DNA of 64,000 bases from Acidobacteria bacterium Ga0077551 (GCA_001464545.1 LNFC01000024.1:59459-123458), one strand, 5' to 3'; shown: positions 1 to 8,925, counted from the stretch's first letter. Translations and numbers: made by a program. Notes: generated from the letters alone by a model not told the origin.

Positions 1-1761
1 GACACGCTGGCCTTCTCGCCGGGCGTCTATACCCAGCCACGCTATGGCCAGGAAATCCGCATCTCCATCCGCGGCTCCGGCATCAGCCGCGGCTTCCACA
101 TGCGCGGCCTGACGCTCCTTCAGGACGGCGCACCGATCAACCTCGCCGACGACAATGGCGACTTCCAGGAACTGGAGCCGATCTTCTTCGACCACCTCGA
201 AGTCTACCGCGGCGCCAACGCGCTGCGCTTCGGCTCGGGCACGCTGGGCGGCGCGATCAACGGGGTCACGCCGACCGGCGAGACGGCCCCCGGCCTCTAC
301 GTGCGCGGCGACGTCGGCAGCTTCGAAACCTATCGCGGCCTTGTCTCCGGCGGTGTCGATTCCGGCCGCTGGGATGCCTGGGGCGCGGTCAGCGCCGACA
401 CGTCGGAGGGCGGGCGTGACCATGCCAGCCGCAATTCCTACCGTTTCCACGGCAATGTCGGCTACGACGTGACGGATAATGTCGAGACGCGCTTCTATCT
501 CAGCCTCAACAACATCAATCAGGAACTGCCGGGCGCGCTGAACCGGAACGACGCGCTGAACAACCCGTCGAAGGGCAACTTCGTGGGCGATCAAGCCCGC
601 GACATCAACTCCATCCGTGTGCAGAACCAGACGCGGTTCGATCTGGGTGAGGGCGACCTCGCCGTCGGCGTGTGGCTGAACTCCAAGGAACTCTATCACC
701 CGATCTTCCAGGTCATCGACTTTCAGTCGCTCGATCGCGGCGTCTGGGGCCGGTATGAGTGGGAGAAAGGTCCATTCGCCTTCACGCTGGGCGCCGAAGC
801 CCGCGAAGGCGAGACGGACGCCAAACGGTTCGTAAACATCAATGGCGCCCGAGGTGCCCAGATATTCGAAGCAGACCAGTCTGCCTGGACAGCCAATGTC
901 TACGGCGAGGGCCGCTACAGCCCGACGGACAAGCTGACCCTGATTGCTGGTGCGATTGTGGCACAAGGCGAACGGGAGCAAAAACTGTTCCGACCCACTG
1001 CGGCCTTCGGCACGGCGGATTTCGAGGAAATCTCCCCGAAGTTCGGCGCGCTCTATCAGGCCACGCCGGACATCCAGCTGTATGCGAACTACAGCCGGTC
1101 GGCAGAGTTCCCCGGCATGGGGGAGGTGGCGCAGATCGCCTCCTTCGTGCCGATCGACGCCCAGACGGCCTGGACGTTCGAAGTGGGCTCGCGCGGCAGC
1201 GCCGGCATCGCCGAGTGGGACGTCTCGCTCTATTCGGCTGATGTGGAAGGCGAGTTCCTTCAGTTCACGGTCGGACCGGATATCCCGGCATCGACCTTCA
1301 ACGCGGATGAGACAACCCATGCCGGTATAGAGGCGGGTCTGTCGCTCGACTTCACGGACTGGCTGACGCTTCGCCAGGTCTACCAGTACTCGGACTTCAA
1401 GTTCGAAGGCGACGCCCAGTATGGCGACAATGCGCTTCCGGTGATTCCGGAGCATGTCTACCGTGCCGAGCTGCGCTTCTCCGGTGACCGCTTCACCGTT
1501 GCGCCGAACCTTGAATGGGTCGTCGATGGTCCGTGGTCGGATTACAGAAACACCACCCGTACGGATGGGTACAGCCTCCTGGGCGTGACCGCGAGCTGGT
1601 CGGCAACCGACAAGATCGACTTCTTCGTTGATGGCCGCAACCTCGCGGACGAAAATGCTGTCGGCGATGTCAGCGCCGTGATCATAGCGACGCCGGCCTC
1701 GGTGATCTACAACCCTGTGGAACGCCGCTCGGTCTTCGGCGGCATTCGCGCGAGGTTCTGA
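1..1761 (+). CDS. TonB-dependent outer membrane receptor, 5' truncated by window edge
   Basis: The reading frame is open from base 1, so the start lies outside the window; 586 codons are visible. The first residues (TQPRYGQEIRISIRGSG, then RGFHMRGL and YRGANALRFGSGTLGGAING) are the end of a plug domain. The rest is a beta-barrel rich in alternating aromatic residues that ends in a terminal aromatic residue (..GGIRARF). Such receptors import iron-siderophore complexes, other metal chelates or cofactors across the outer membrane using TonB energy. The stop lies three bases before the PepSY gene, so the two are almost certainly one transcript. The substrate cannot be read from sequence; the His/Met-rich stretch in the neighbour makes iron or copper the leading guesses. 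Confidence 0.93.
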   Translation, partial: DTLAFSPGVYTQPRYGQEIRISIRGSGISRGFHMRGLTLLQDGAPINLADDNGDFQELEPIFFDHLEVYRGANALRFGSGTLGGAINGVTPTGETAPGLYVRGDVGSFETYRGLVSGGVDSGRWDAWGAVSADTSEGGRDHASRNSYRFHGNVGYDVTDNVETRFYLSLNNINQELPGALNRNDALNNPSKGNFVGDQARDINSIRVQNQTRFDLGEGDLAVGVWLNSKELYHPIFQVIDFQSLDRGVWGRYEWEKGPFAFTLGAEAREGETDAKRFVNINGARGAQIFEADQSAWTANVYGEGRYSPTDKLTLIAGAIVAQGEREQKLFRPTAAFGTADFEEISPKFGALYQATPDIQLYANYSRSAEFPGMGEVAQIASFVPIDAQTAWTFEVGSRGSAGIAEWDVSLYSADVEGEFLQFTVGPDIPASTFNADETTHAGIEAGLSLDFTDWLTLRQVYQYSDFKFEGDAQYGDNALPVIPEHVYRAELRFSGDRFTVAPNLEWVVDGPWSDYRNTTRTDGYSLLGVTASWSATDKIDFFVDGRNLADENAVGDVSAVIIATPASVIYNPVERRSVFGGIRARF

Positions 1762-1764
1762 TCC

Positions 1765-3168
1765 ATGGCCAGCGCCGTTCGCACAACGCTCCAGCACCGC
1801 GTCTGGCGCTGGCACTTCTTCGCCGGGCTGATGGTGATTCCCTTCGCTGTCATCCTGGCGGTGACGGGGGCCATCTACCTCTTCAAGCCGCAATTCGATG
1901 CGGCGGTAGAGGCCCGTATCAACGCACGGGCGGCGCCGCTGGCAGGAGACATCCTGCCGGCGGACGCGCTCGTAGAGGCAGGCCTTGCCGCCTATCCGGG
2001 CGGCAAACTTGCAAAACTCACCTTGCCGTCGGATGGAGCGGATCCGACGGTCGAAGTCGACATCCGCGGAGAGGCAGGCCCTCGAACGCTCTGGGTGGAC
2101 CGCACGACCGGCGAAGTCCTCCACAAGACCTCAACGCCCGGCCGGTTCATGAATTTCGTCAAGCGCATCCATGGCACGCTGCTGGCGGGAGATCGCGGCT
2201 CGCTCGTCGTCGAGATCATGGCAAGCTGGATGATCATCCTGATCGTCACCGGCGTGTATCTCTGGTGGCCGCGCGGGGCCGCGTGGTGGCGCGTGTTCGT
2301 GCCGAAGTTCGGCGAAGGGCCGGGCAGGCGGGAGACCTGGCGCAAGGTGCACGGCATGGGCGGCGCTTGGATCGGCGGGGTCGTGCTGGTCATCCTGTTC
2401 TTCGGCCTGCCCTGGACGCAGGTCTGGGGTGACGGCTTCAACAGGGCCAAAGACCTCGTGGGCCTCAAAGCGCCGGGGCAGGAATGGTTGGTCACGCTCG
2501 AGTCCGGCAATCCGCACGCGGATCACTCGATGCACGACATGCATGCCGGCATGGATCACGGCACCGGCGCTGAACTCTGGGATCAGGGCAAGGCCTCGGA
2601 TGAGGTCGGCGTGCAGTCAGCCTCGGCGGGCGCCGGCGCGGTCGCCCCGCTCTCCCTGCAAGCGGTGCTCGATCTGGCCGCGCCGGAGCGCTATGCGGCC
2701 CCCGTGGAAGTGCAGCCGCCCCGCGGCGAGAACGGAGTCTGGACGATCCGCTCGATGGCCGCCTCCCGGCCGGACCGGATCACCGTCCACCATGACCGCT
2801 GGACCGGCGCGGAACTGATGCGCATCGAATTCACGGATCACAATCCGGTCGACCGGTTCATGGCGCTCGGCGTGGCCTTCCATGAAGGCGCGCTGTTCGG
2901 TTGGCTGAACCAGGCCGTCGGCGTGATCGCCACGCTCGGCGTCATCCTGCTCAGCGTCACGGGCGGTATCATGTGGTGGCGCCGCCGGCCGAAGGGCCGC
3001 CTCGGCACGCCGCCGATGCCGGCCGACAAGCGGCTCGCCGTTGGCGTTGTCGTGCTGATCCTGGCGCTCTGCCTGTTCCTGCCGATGGCCGGTGTGACGC
3101 TTCTGGCAGCCCTGGTGATCGACGGGCTGATCTCGGCTGGAAACCGCCTGCGCCGCAAAGCGGCCTAG
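1765..3168 (+). CDS. PepSY-associated TM helix protein (inner-membrane metal-uptake partner)
   Basis: 467 residues. An N-terminal membrane anchor (about residues 18-42) is followed by a periplasmic PepSY-like region, paired central helices around WMIILIVTGVYLWWP and GGVVLVILFFGLPW, and further helices at the C terminus. This is the PiuB/PepSY_TM layout of proteins that accompany TonB receptors and are thought to act in reductive metal release at the inner membrane. A His/Met-rich segment, HADHSMHDMHAGMDHG, sits near residue 251 in a periplasmic loop and looks like a metal-binding site. The start is the ATG three bases after the receptor stop. The last four bases overlap the end of the oppositely oriented DUF262 gene. 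Confidence 0.88.
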   Translation: MASAVRTTLQHRVWRWHFFAGLMVIPFAVILAVTGAIYLFKPQFDAAVEARINARAAPLAGDILPADALVEAGLAAYPGGKLAKLTLPSDGADPTVEVDIRGEAGPRTLWVDRTTGEVLHKTSTPGRFMNFVKRIHGTLLAGDRGSLVVEIMASWMIILIVTGVYLWWPRGAAWWRVFVPKFGEGPGRRETWRKVHGMGGAWIGGVVLVILFFGLPWTQVWGDGFNRAKDLVGLKAPGQEWLVTLESGNPHADHSMHDMHAGMDHGTGAELWDQGKASDEVGVQSASAGAGAVAPLSLQAVLDLAAPERYAAPVEVQPPRGENGVWTIRSMAASRPDRITVHHDRWTGAELMRIEFTDHNPVDRFMALGVAFHEGALFGWLNQAVGVIATLGVILLSVTGGIMWWRRRPKGRLGTPPMPADKRLAVGVVVLILALCLFLPMAGVTLLAALVIDGLISAGNRLRRKAA

Positions 3169-4820
3169 AGACCCCAGGCGTCGGCGAGGATACCGGCGAG
3201 CTTCTCCGTCCGCTTGCGGACGATTTCCGGCGTCCAGGCATCCTGTTCCATTAGGTCGCGGGTCAGCGCGAAAGCCTGACCGCCGCCGCCATTGAAGTAG
3301 ATTTCCTTCTTGGCGCGGTAGTCGAGGCGGTCGGCCTTCTGGTTCACCTTGGTGGTCAGCAGCACGAAGTTGCCGATCGTGTCGCACTGTTCGCGGCGGC
3401 GCGCGGCGTCCGGCCAGGTGTCCAGCCAGTGGCTGTCGTCCGGGATGGTGCGCGGCAGGACGTGTTCGACAGTTGCGTCCGATTCCGGCGGAATGGTCCG
3501 CCCCCCGGCGAGCGCGGCGCACAGGCGCAGGGCAATCGCCCGGCGCTGCCCGAAGGTGGCAAACCGGCCGATCAACCGTTCACGGACCTTTTTGCCTTCA
3601 TCGCGCGAGATAGCGAACGGTCCGGTCTTGGACAGCAGCACACGGTCATTGCGCACCGCCTCGGTGACGCGCGAAAAGCGCCGGCTGCGCTGGTCGCGGT
3701 CATGGATCAGCAGCTGCGTGACATAGGACAGGCGTTCGAGATTCTGGAAGAACTCCGGCGCGGCGGCATCGTCCACGCCCCGCTCGGCGAGGAAATGCAG
3801 CGCCGGCGCGCGCCAGTTGGATTGCTCAAGGGCGCGCATCTGGTGCAGGCAGTTCGCGATCGCCTGCGCGCGCGGGCTCTCCTCGAGCTGCGCCGTCTCG
3901 ATCTGGCGGTAGGCGCGCACATAGGCCGGCAGGATCTCGTCGAGGAACTTGCGCGCATCGATCTTCGCCAGCGCGCCTTTCTGGAAGGCGGCGACGATAT
4001 CGCCCTTGGTGCCGCGGTCGAAGATCGTGCGGATCTGGCGCAGCAGGTCGTCGAAGGCGGTGCCCCCAAGGGTTGCCTCATGCTCGGCCCAGCGTTCGGC
4101 ATAGCGGGCCGCCTCGCTGGAGGTAAACCGCGCGCGCTGGAACAGTTCGGTCTTGATAATGTCGTGCGCGCCGGGCTCCTTGCCGCGTGTGTTCAGTACG
4201 CGGAACACCTTGAAGCCTTGGTCCTTGTTGTCCACGACCACGCGTACCAGCGCGCAGCCCTTCATGACGATTTCGGTCAGCGCGCGCCGCTTTTCGGGCT
4301 CCACCTGGCCGAGCTCCTTGTGGAAGGCGGCAGCGTTCGCCACCATGCGCGCCTGGCTCTCGCTCTCGCCGGGGTCTGCGTCGAACTCCAGCGTCGCGCC
4401 GGGCCGCTGGATAGCGTCGCGGAAGAACGCGCCGTCCTGGTAGTTCAGAGCGATGCGCCAGTTGGCCCCTTCGCCGAGAATTGGGCGGGCCTCATCGGCG
4501 ATCAGCGCATGCAGCGCGCGCGCCCGGTCCTTGTCCGGCTCGAGGTCGCGCAGGACGCACAGAAGGATGGTGAGCGTGGTCAACCGCTGTTGGCCATCGA
4601 CGATTTCCAGCACGCCCGGCTCTTCGCCATGGACGAAAACGACGGCGCCGATGAAGTGCGGAATCTGGGCGTCGGTGGCTTCCTGCAAGTCGCCGAGCAG
4701 GTCGATCGCTTCGGTCTCGCCCCAGGAATAGCTGCGCTGGTAAGGCGGCATCCGCAGCCGCTCGCCCGGCGCAAACACATCGCTCAGTGAACTTTCCTGC
4801 GCGCGGACGCCGAGATGCAT
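3165..4820 (-). CDS. DUF262/DUF1524 protein, GmrSD-like (candidate type IV restriction)
   Basis: 551 residues. The N-terminal DUF262 (ParB/sulfiredoxin-like) domain shows PPYQRSYSW at residues 25-33 and DGQQRLTTL at 75-83, the motifs used for NTP hydrolysis in GmrS-type proteins. The C-terminal DUF1524 part shows VEHVLPR near 451 and IGNFVLL near 482, the His-based nuclease signature of the GmrD half. Fused single-chain homologues restrict phage DNA with modified cytosines; that role is family knowledge, not shown here. It is alone, convergent with the PepSY gene and divergent from the FAH gene, with no methylase or other defence gene nearby. No truncation is seen. Confidence 0.85.
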   Translation of the reverse strand: MHLGVRAQESSLSDVFAPGERLRMPPYQRSYSWGETEAIDLLGDLQEATDAQIPHFIGAVVFVHGEEPGVLEIVDGQQRLTTLTILLCVLRDLEPDKDRARALHALIADEARPILGEGANWRIALNYQDGAFFRDAIQRPGATLEFDADPGESESQARMVANAAAFHKELGQVEPEKRRALTEIVMKGCALVRVVVDNKDQGFKVFRVLNTRGKEPGAHDIIKTELFQRARFTSSEAARYAERWAEHEATLGGTAFDDLLRQIRTIFDRGTKGDIVAAFQKGALAKIDARKFLDEILPAYVRAYRQIETAQLEESPRAQAIANCLHQMRALEQSNWRAPALHFLAERGVDDAAAPEFFQNLERLSYVTQLLIHDRDQRSRRFSRVTEAVRNDRVLLSKTGPFAISRDEGKKVRERLIGRFATFGQRRAIALRLCAALAGGRTIPPESDATVEHVLPRTIPDDSHWLDTWPDAARRREQCDTIGNFVLLTTKVNQKADRLDYRAKKEIYFNGGGGQAFALTRDLMEQDAWTPEIVRKRTEKLAGILADAWGL

Positions 4821-4931
4821 GCCTCTACCCTTCTACAAGCTCTCTCCCTAGCCCTTGCCAAAGGCGTTAACAACGAGACATGAACGCTGCGCAATGTAAT
4901 TCACGGTAGAGTGTGACGGGAGAGTAACGCC

Positions 4932-5765
4932 ATGCGGCTAGTGCGGTTCCAGCTCGGCGGGCAGGTGGCCTATGGCCGGCTCGAAGGCAGCGTGATCCAG
5001 CCTGTCGAAGGCGCGGGTCTTGGCGAAGCGCTGGCGGGCAAAACCGCCGGGGCGCCAGTGGCGCTCGCATCGGTTCGCCTCCTGGCACCGGTCGCGCGGC
5101 CGGGCAAGATCCTCGGCATCGGCGTCAACTATGCAGCCCACGCCGCCGAGAGTGTCAGCTTCGTCAACACCGCGAAACCGGAAGTGCAGAAATGGTTCAA
5201 CAAGCAGGCGACCGCCACCAACGGACCGTATGACGACGTCCACCTGCCGAAAGTCTCCGCACAGCTCGATTATGAAGGCGAGCTCGTCGTCGTAATCGGC
5301 AAGGCCGGGCGCCATGTGCCCCGCGACCGGGCGATGGAAATCGTCGCCGGCTACTGCGTCGGCGGCGACTACTCGGTCCGCGACTGGCAGAAGGCGAGCC
5401 AGACGATGATCATGGGCAAGGGCTTCGACACCCATGCCGTCTTCGGCCCGGCTATCGTGACCCCGGATGAGGCGGGCGATGTTTCCGGTGCGGAAATCCG
5501 CACCTACGTCAACGGCGAGCTGCGCCAGACCGGCAAGCCTTCGCAGATGATCCACGACATCGCTGCCCAGATCGAACACCTGACCGCCGCCTTCACGCTG
5601 GAGCCGGGCGACGTCATCTATACCGGCACACCGGCCGGTGTCGGCGCAGGATTCGATCCGCCGAAATGGCTGAAAGCCGGCGATACTGTGCGCATCGAAA
5701 TCGACGGGCTCGGCCACATCGAGAATAAAGTTGTGGAGGAACCGGGGACTTTTCGGATCGGCTGA
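4932..5765 (+). CDS. Fumarylacetoacetate hydrolase family protein
   Basis: 277 residues, the usual size for the FAH superfamily. The metal-binding core is present: LDYEGEL at residues 112-118 supplies the Glu ligands, GDYSVRDWQ near 145 the catalytic loop, and the C-terminal GDVIYTGTPAGVG loop is intact. Members hydrolyse C-C bonds in 2,4-diketo acids, decarboxylate oxaloacetate or act on acylpyruvates during aromatic degradation; the substrate here is not determinable. A purine-rich ribosome site (GGGAGAG) precedes the ATG. It is divergent from the DUF262 gene and stands alone, so context gives no pathway. Confidence 0.9.
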   Translation: MRLVRFQLGGQVAYGRLEGSVIQPVEGAGLGEALAGKTAGAPVALASVRLLAPVARPGKILGIGVNYAAHAAESVSFVNTAKPEVQKWFNKQATATNGPYDDVHLPKVSAQLDYEGELVVVIGKAGRHVPRDRAMEIVAGYCVGGDYSVRDWQKASQTMIMGKGFDTHAVFGPAIVTPDEAGDVSGAEIRTYVNGELRQTGKPSQMIHDIAAQIEHLTAAFTLEPGDVIYTGTPAGVGAGFDPPKWLKAGDTVRIEIDGLGHIENKVVEEPGTFRIG

Positions 5766-5787
5766 GCGCCGGTCTGGAAGGAACGAC

Positions 5788-5815
5788 GGGGCCTCATCCT
5801 TTCGGACAAGGCCCC
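5788..5815 (+). terminator. Candidate terminator hairpin after FAH gene
   Basis: The arms GGGGCCT (5788-5794) and AGGCCCC (5809-5815) form a perfect 7-bp stem with a 14-nt loop, starting 22 bases after the FAH stop. There is no T-run, so it may be only a weak or Rho-assisted terminator. Confidence 0.4.
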
Positions 5816-5880
5816 TGTCTCCCCCGAGATCGCCCCGCTCCGGCCAGAAAAGGCCGCGGACCTGAGGCGAACGAACAGGC

Positions 5881-5895
5881 TTAAGCTTTTGTTAA
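5881..5895 (+). promoter_or_regulatory. CtrA binding site (TTAA-N7-TTAA)
   Basis: TTAAGCTTTTGTTAAG begins at 5881 and is a perfect full CtrA box, two TTAA half-sites separated by seven bases. It lies about 190 bases before the TipF-like gene in an otherwise gene-free 317-base gap (5766-6082). CtrA is the cell-cycle response regulator of Caulobacterales and relatives. The rest of the gap holds the 5788-5815 hairpin and an AT-richer stretch just before the ATG, with two further TTAA half-sites near 6029 and 6050 that are not in N7 spacing. Confidence 0.65.
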
Positions 5896-6082
5896 GCGCT
5901 GAAAGGTCTTCTGGTCCATGCCGGATGCGCTGCCGCGACGAAGGAAGTGACCGCGTGTTGCCTTCGGGCAACGGTCCGGACCCGGGTTGCCGGAGGGGGC
6001 AAATCAAGCCAATTCCGAGCAATTCGTTAACCAATTCTGCCTTATTGTTAAGATTGATGGGTTATTTCCGGGTGCTGGTCTG

Positions 6083-7312
6083 ATGACGATTGTCTTGTTT
6101 CTCCTATACCTCGCGGCCGGCGCAGGCGTGGGCTACGGCATCTTCACGTTCACCGCCGTGGGACTGCCCCTGTCGATTGCCGGCGGAGCCATCACCTCCG
6201 CCATGCTCGGCCAGGTCCACATCCTGGCGCGCGCCGGCGCGGCCGCGAAGAAGACCGAAGCCCGGCTCGATTCGATCGAGAAGGTCGTCACCGAGGTCTC
6301 CCGCACCAACAAGGTCATCGAAGCGCGCACCGATGCGCTCGAGGAGACGGTCAAGCACGAACTCGGCGAAGAGCGCGACCGGCTCGTCAAGGAGATGAAG
6401 CATCTCGAGAAGATGATCGAGCGCCTCGCCCTCAGCATGGAGAAGCGCCAGGCGGATGTCGCCATCCCGCGTCAGAACTCGACCCTTGAAGACGCGCTGC
6501 TGCGTGATGTGCGCGAAGCGCTGCAGGCCGGCCGCGTCGATCTGCACCTGCAGCCGATCGTGTCGCTGCCGCAGCGCCGCGTCTCCTTCTATGAGGGCTT
6601 CACGCGCCTGCGCCGCGCCGATGGCTCGCTGATCCTGCCGGCCGATTTCCTGGACGCTGCCCGCCGCGCCAACCTGATGGGCGCGATGGACAACTTCCTG
6701 ATGTTCCGCTGCGTGCAGATCGTCCGCCGCCTCGCCGAGCGCGACCGCCGCGTCGGCGTGTTCTGCAACATTGCCGCGACCTCGCTGGAAGACCCGGCCC
6801 TGTTCCCGCTCTTCCTCGAATTCATGACCGAGAACCGCGACCTCTCGGGCGCCGTGATCTTCGAACTGCGCGCCGACAAGTTCGAGTCCCGCTCGGCCGT
6901 GATGCGCGCCAACATGGAGAAGCTCGCCGCCCTCGGCTTCCGCTTCTCGATCGACCACGCCACGAGCCTCGCGCTGGACCTGCCGCGCCTCCAGGGTGCC
7001 GGCGTCCGCTTCGTCAAGATGAATGGCGGCCAGCTGATCGAACAGCTGCGCGACCCGCAGGGCGAGCGCCCGGTCTCCAACATCAACCGGCGCATCGACG
7101 GCAAGGAAGTCAGCGCCGTCCTGTCGCGCTACGCCATCACGCTGATCGCCGAGAAGATCGAGGACGAAGCCAGCGTCGTCGAAATCCTCGAATACGAAAT
7201 CCCGTATGGCCAAGGCCACGTGTTCGGCGGGCCGCGCCCGATCAAGGCGTCCCTGATGGAAGACACGCAGCCCCCAAAGTCCCTCATTGACCGGCTGTTC
7301 AAGTTCGGCTGA
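6083..7312 (+). CDS. TipF-like degenerate EAL-domain protein (polar flagellum placement)
   Basis: 409 residues from the ATG at 6083; a longer TTG-started form is possible but adds low-complexity sequence. Order: two hydrophobic segments (about 2-24 and 26-48), a charged coiled coil (55-125), then an EAL domain (135-400). The EAL signature is EGF at 171-173; N229, E261 and K312 are kept, but the DD pair is D291-H292. The domain therefore probably binds c-di-GMP without hydrolysing it. Two helices, a coiled coil and an inactive EAL domain are the architecture of Caulobacter TipF, a c-di-GMP receptor that positions the flagellum. The upstream CtrA box fits cell-cycle control. The TipF name is inferred from architecture. 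Confidence 0.82.
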   Translation: MTIVLFLLYLAAGAGVGYGIFTFTAVGLPLSIAGGAITSAMLGQVHILARAGAAAKKTEARLDSIEKVVTEVSRTNKVIEARTDALEETVKHELGEERDRLVKEMKHLEKMIERLALSMEKRQADVAIPRQNSTLEDALLRDVREALQAGRVDLHLQPIVSLPQRRVSFYEGFTRLRRADGSLILPADFLDAARRANLMGAMDNFLMFRCVQIVRRLAERDRRVGVFCNIAATSLEDPALFPLFLEFMTENRDLSGAVIFELRADKFESRSAVMRANMEKLAALGFRFSIDHATSLALDLPRLQGAGVRFVKMNGGQLIEQLRDPQGERPVSNINRRIDGKEVSAVLSRYAITLIAEKIEDEASVVEILEYEIPYGQGHVFGGPRPIKASLMEDTQPPKSLIDRLFKFG

Positions 7313-7448
7313 CCGGTCGACGTCACGACAGCCGACATAGTCCTGAGCCCGGATTTCTTCGCGATTCCGGGTTGAGAGGGCTGCCGCCATTTCTCCTTTG
7401 ACCTTCGCAGCCTTCGCGGGTCGCGAACCCGTGGTCCATTGACCAAAA

Positions 7449-7478
7449 ATAATAAAATGAACATGTTCATTTTATTAT
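7449..7478. promoter_or_regulatory. Perfect 30-bp palindromic operator for the Coq4/TetR operon
   Basis: The 30 bases read the same on both strands, centred on ACATGT at 7461-7466 with AT-rich arms (ATAATAAAATGAA and its complement). A -35-like TTGACC (7439-7444) abuts its left edge, and the coq4-like ATG is 46 bases downstream. A long perfect dyad before a two-gene operon encoding a TetR protein is the expected autoregulatory operator. The repressor assignment is inference. Confidence 0.7.
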
Positions 7479-7523
7479 GGGCGTGTGTTAGAATGCGGGC
7501 ATGAAGCAGTGAAGGGGCTCCAG

Positions 7524-8234
7524 ATGAATGCCGCACCAGCAATAGACCGGGATTTCTCCGCAAAGTTTCTGAAATCAGTCGAGACGCCACTCGATTATGG
7601 AATCTACTTCTTGTTTCACGATTGGTGGGAAGCTGCGCCGGAGGAGGCGATCAAGGCCTATCTCGCTGAACTGCACTCCATTGCTGGGGCCAAGGCCTGC
7701 CTCGAAGCGCGTTTCATTGCCGAGCCGCTGTCGCTCGAACGCCTCGCGAAATGTGCGCCGGGCACGCTCGGCGCGGGATACCGGAAGTTCATCCTCGACA
7801 ATGGTCTCGAGCAAAATCTCGGCCGCAACTACCGGGACTTCAACACGCAGCTGCATGCCTCAGGGAAGCTCGAGCGCCTCCCGGACGACCTGAGTTACAT
7901 GATGGTGCGCGGTTTTCAGATCCATGATTTCCAGCATGTCCTGACGGGATATGAGGCCACGATCTACGGCGAACTCGCCCTGGCGGCCTTCTACCTCGCG
8001 CAACTCAGGTTTCCCTATCATGCGATGCGCGTCGCCGTGACGACGGCCCATATGGCGTTCCTGCGCCCCGGCTTCATTCCGGAAGCCATGGATGCCTTCG
8101 TCGATGGCTGGACCTACGGCCGCGCTGCGAAGAACCTGAACTTCGAGCGCTGGGAAGACGAGATCGACACGCCGCTCGAAGTGCTCCGGACACGCATGAA
8201 TCTTGTCAACACGCGCATTCTCGCGGCGGCCTGA
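7524..8234 (+). CDS. Coq4 family protein (ubiquinone biosynthesis-like)
   Basis: 236 residues from the ATG at 7524, with AAGGGG six bases upstream; an upstream GTG at 7485 lies almost on the palindrome and is less likely. The diagnostic Coq4 motif HDxxH-x11-E is exact: H134, D135, H138 and E150, within IHDFQHVLTGYEATIYGE. Eukaryotic Coq4 organises the ubiquinone synthesis complex and has been linked to C1 decarboxylation/hydroxylation of the ring; bacterial members are poorly characterised. The next gene, a TetR regulator, starts five bases after its stop, so this one is probably inducible rather than constitutive, unlike a core ubiquinone gene. Confidence 0.85.
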   Translation: MNAAPAIDRDFSAKFLKSVETPLDYGIYFLFHDWWEAAPEEAIKAYLAELHSIAGAKACLEARFIAEPLSLERLAKCAPGTLGAGYRKFILDNGLEQNLGRNYRDFNTQLHASGKLERLPDDLSYMMVRGFQIHDFQHVLTGYEATIYGELALAAFYLAQLRFPYHAMRVAVTTAHMAFLRPGFIPEAMDAFVDGWTYGRAAKNLNFERWEDEIDTPLEVLRTRMNLVNTRILAAA

Positions 8235-8239
8235 AAAAG

Positions 8240-8845
8240 GTGGCGCGCAAACTCGCCACTGAAAACCAGCGTCAGGAGGTTCGCCGGCGCCTGCGCAGCG
8301 CGGCGGCGAGCGTTTACAGGGAGCATGGTATTGCAGGCGTGACCGCACGGGCGGTCGCCCTCGCCGCCGGCGTCTCCGTCGGGACGATCTACGCCCATTT
8401 CGGTGATCTGAAATCACTGATGCAATCCTTGTGGATCGAGCCCCTCGAAAGGTTCAATGACCGGTTTCGCGAGGTTGCGGCCTCGCACGAAGATCCTGTC
8501 GCCCGCCTTCGGGGACTGATGGAATTGTACGTGGCGATCGCCCACGAATTTCCCGAACTCTACCGGAACGCCTTCATGTTCGTCCGCGCTGAGCCTTTGC
8601 CGGGGCCGGACGACGACCTTCAGGTCGCCGCGGTCTTCGGCGACTTGCTGCGGGCCGCCTTGCGCGACGGCCAGGCCGCCGGACTCATCCGCGAGGGATC
8701 GGTTGACCGTCAGATGGAACTGGTCTGGGCCGGGCTGCACGGAAGCATCGCCTTGCCGATCAACTTCGACCGGCTGCGCTTCAGCCAGACGCCATCACTT
8801 GCCTCCGACATGATCGAACTGCTGCTAGCCCAGCTTCGGACGTGA
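8240..8845 (+). CDS. TetR/AcrR family transcriptional regulator
   Basis: 201 residues, GTG start with an AAAAAGG ribosome site embedded in the end of the preceding gene. The N-terminal TetR_N helix-turn-helix spans about residues 14-60 (VTARAVALAAGVSVGTIYAHFGDLKSLM); the C-terminal half is the all-helical ligand-binding and dimerisation domain. It is co-transcribed with the Coq4-family gene and the perfect palindrome at 7449-7478 is the obvious operator. The ligand is unknown; given the partner, a quinone, lipid or hydrophobic compound is a reasonable guess. Confidence 0.92.
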   Translation: MARKLATENQRQEVRRRLRSAAASVYREHGIAGVTARAVALAAGVSVGTIYAHFGDLKSLMQSLWIEPLERFNDRFREVAASHEDPVARLRGLMELYVAIAHEFPELYRNAFMFVRAEPLPGPDDDLQVAAVFGDLLRAALRDGQAAGLIREGSVDRQMELVWAGLHGSIALPINFDRLRFSQTPSLASDMIELLLAQLRT

Positions 8846-8925
8846 ATAACCTGCGCGGCGCCCGGCTTGATTTCGCCGGAATTTGCAGGCCTCCTCAGTT
8901 GTATTCGTGCGGAGGAAGCCAACCC

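Noticed and set aside
6029..6053. Second CtrA site near the TipF-like start
   Set aside because: The TTAA half-sites are 17 bases apart, not 7. The same N17 spacing appears near 53096 before parC, but two cases are not enough to call a motif.
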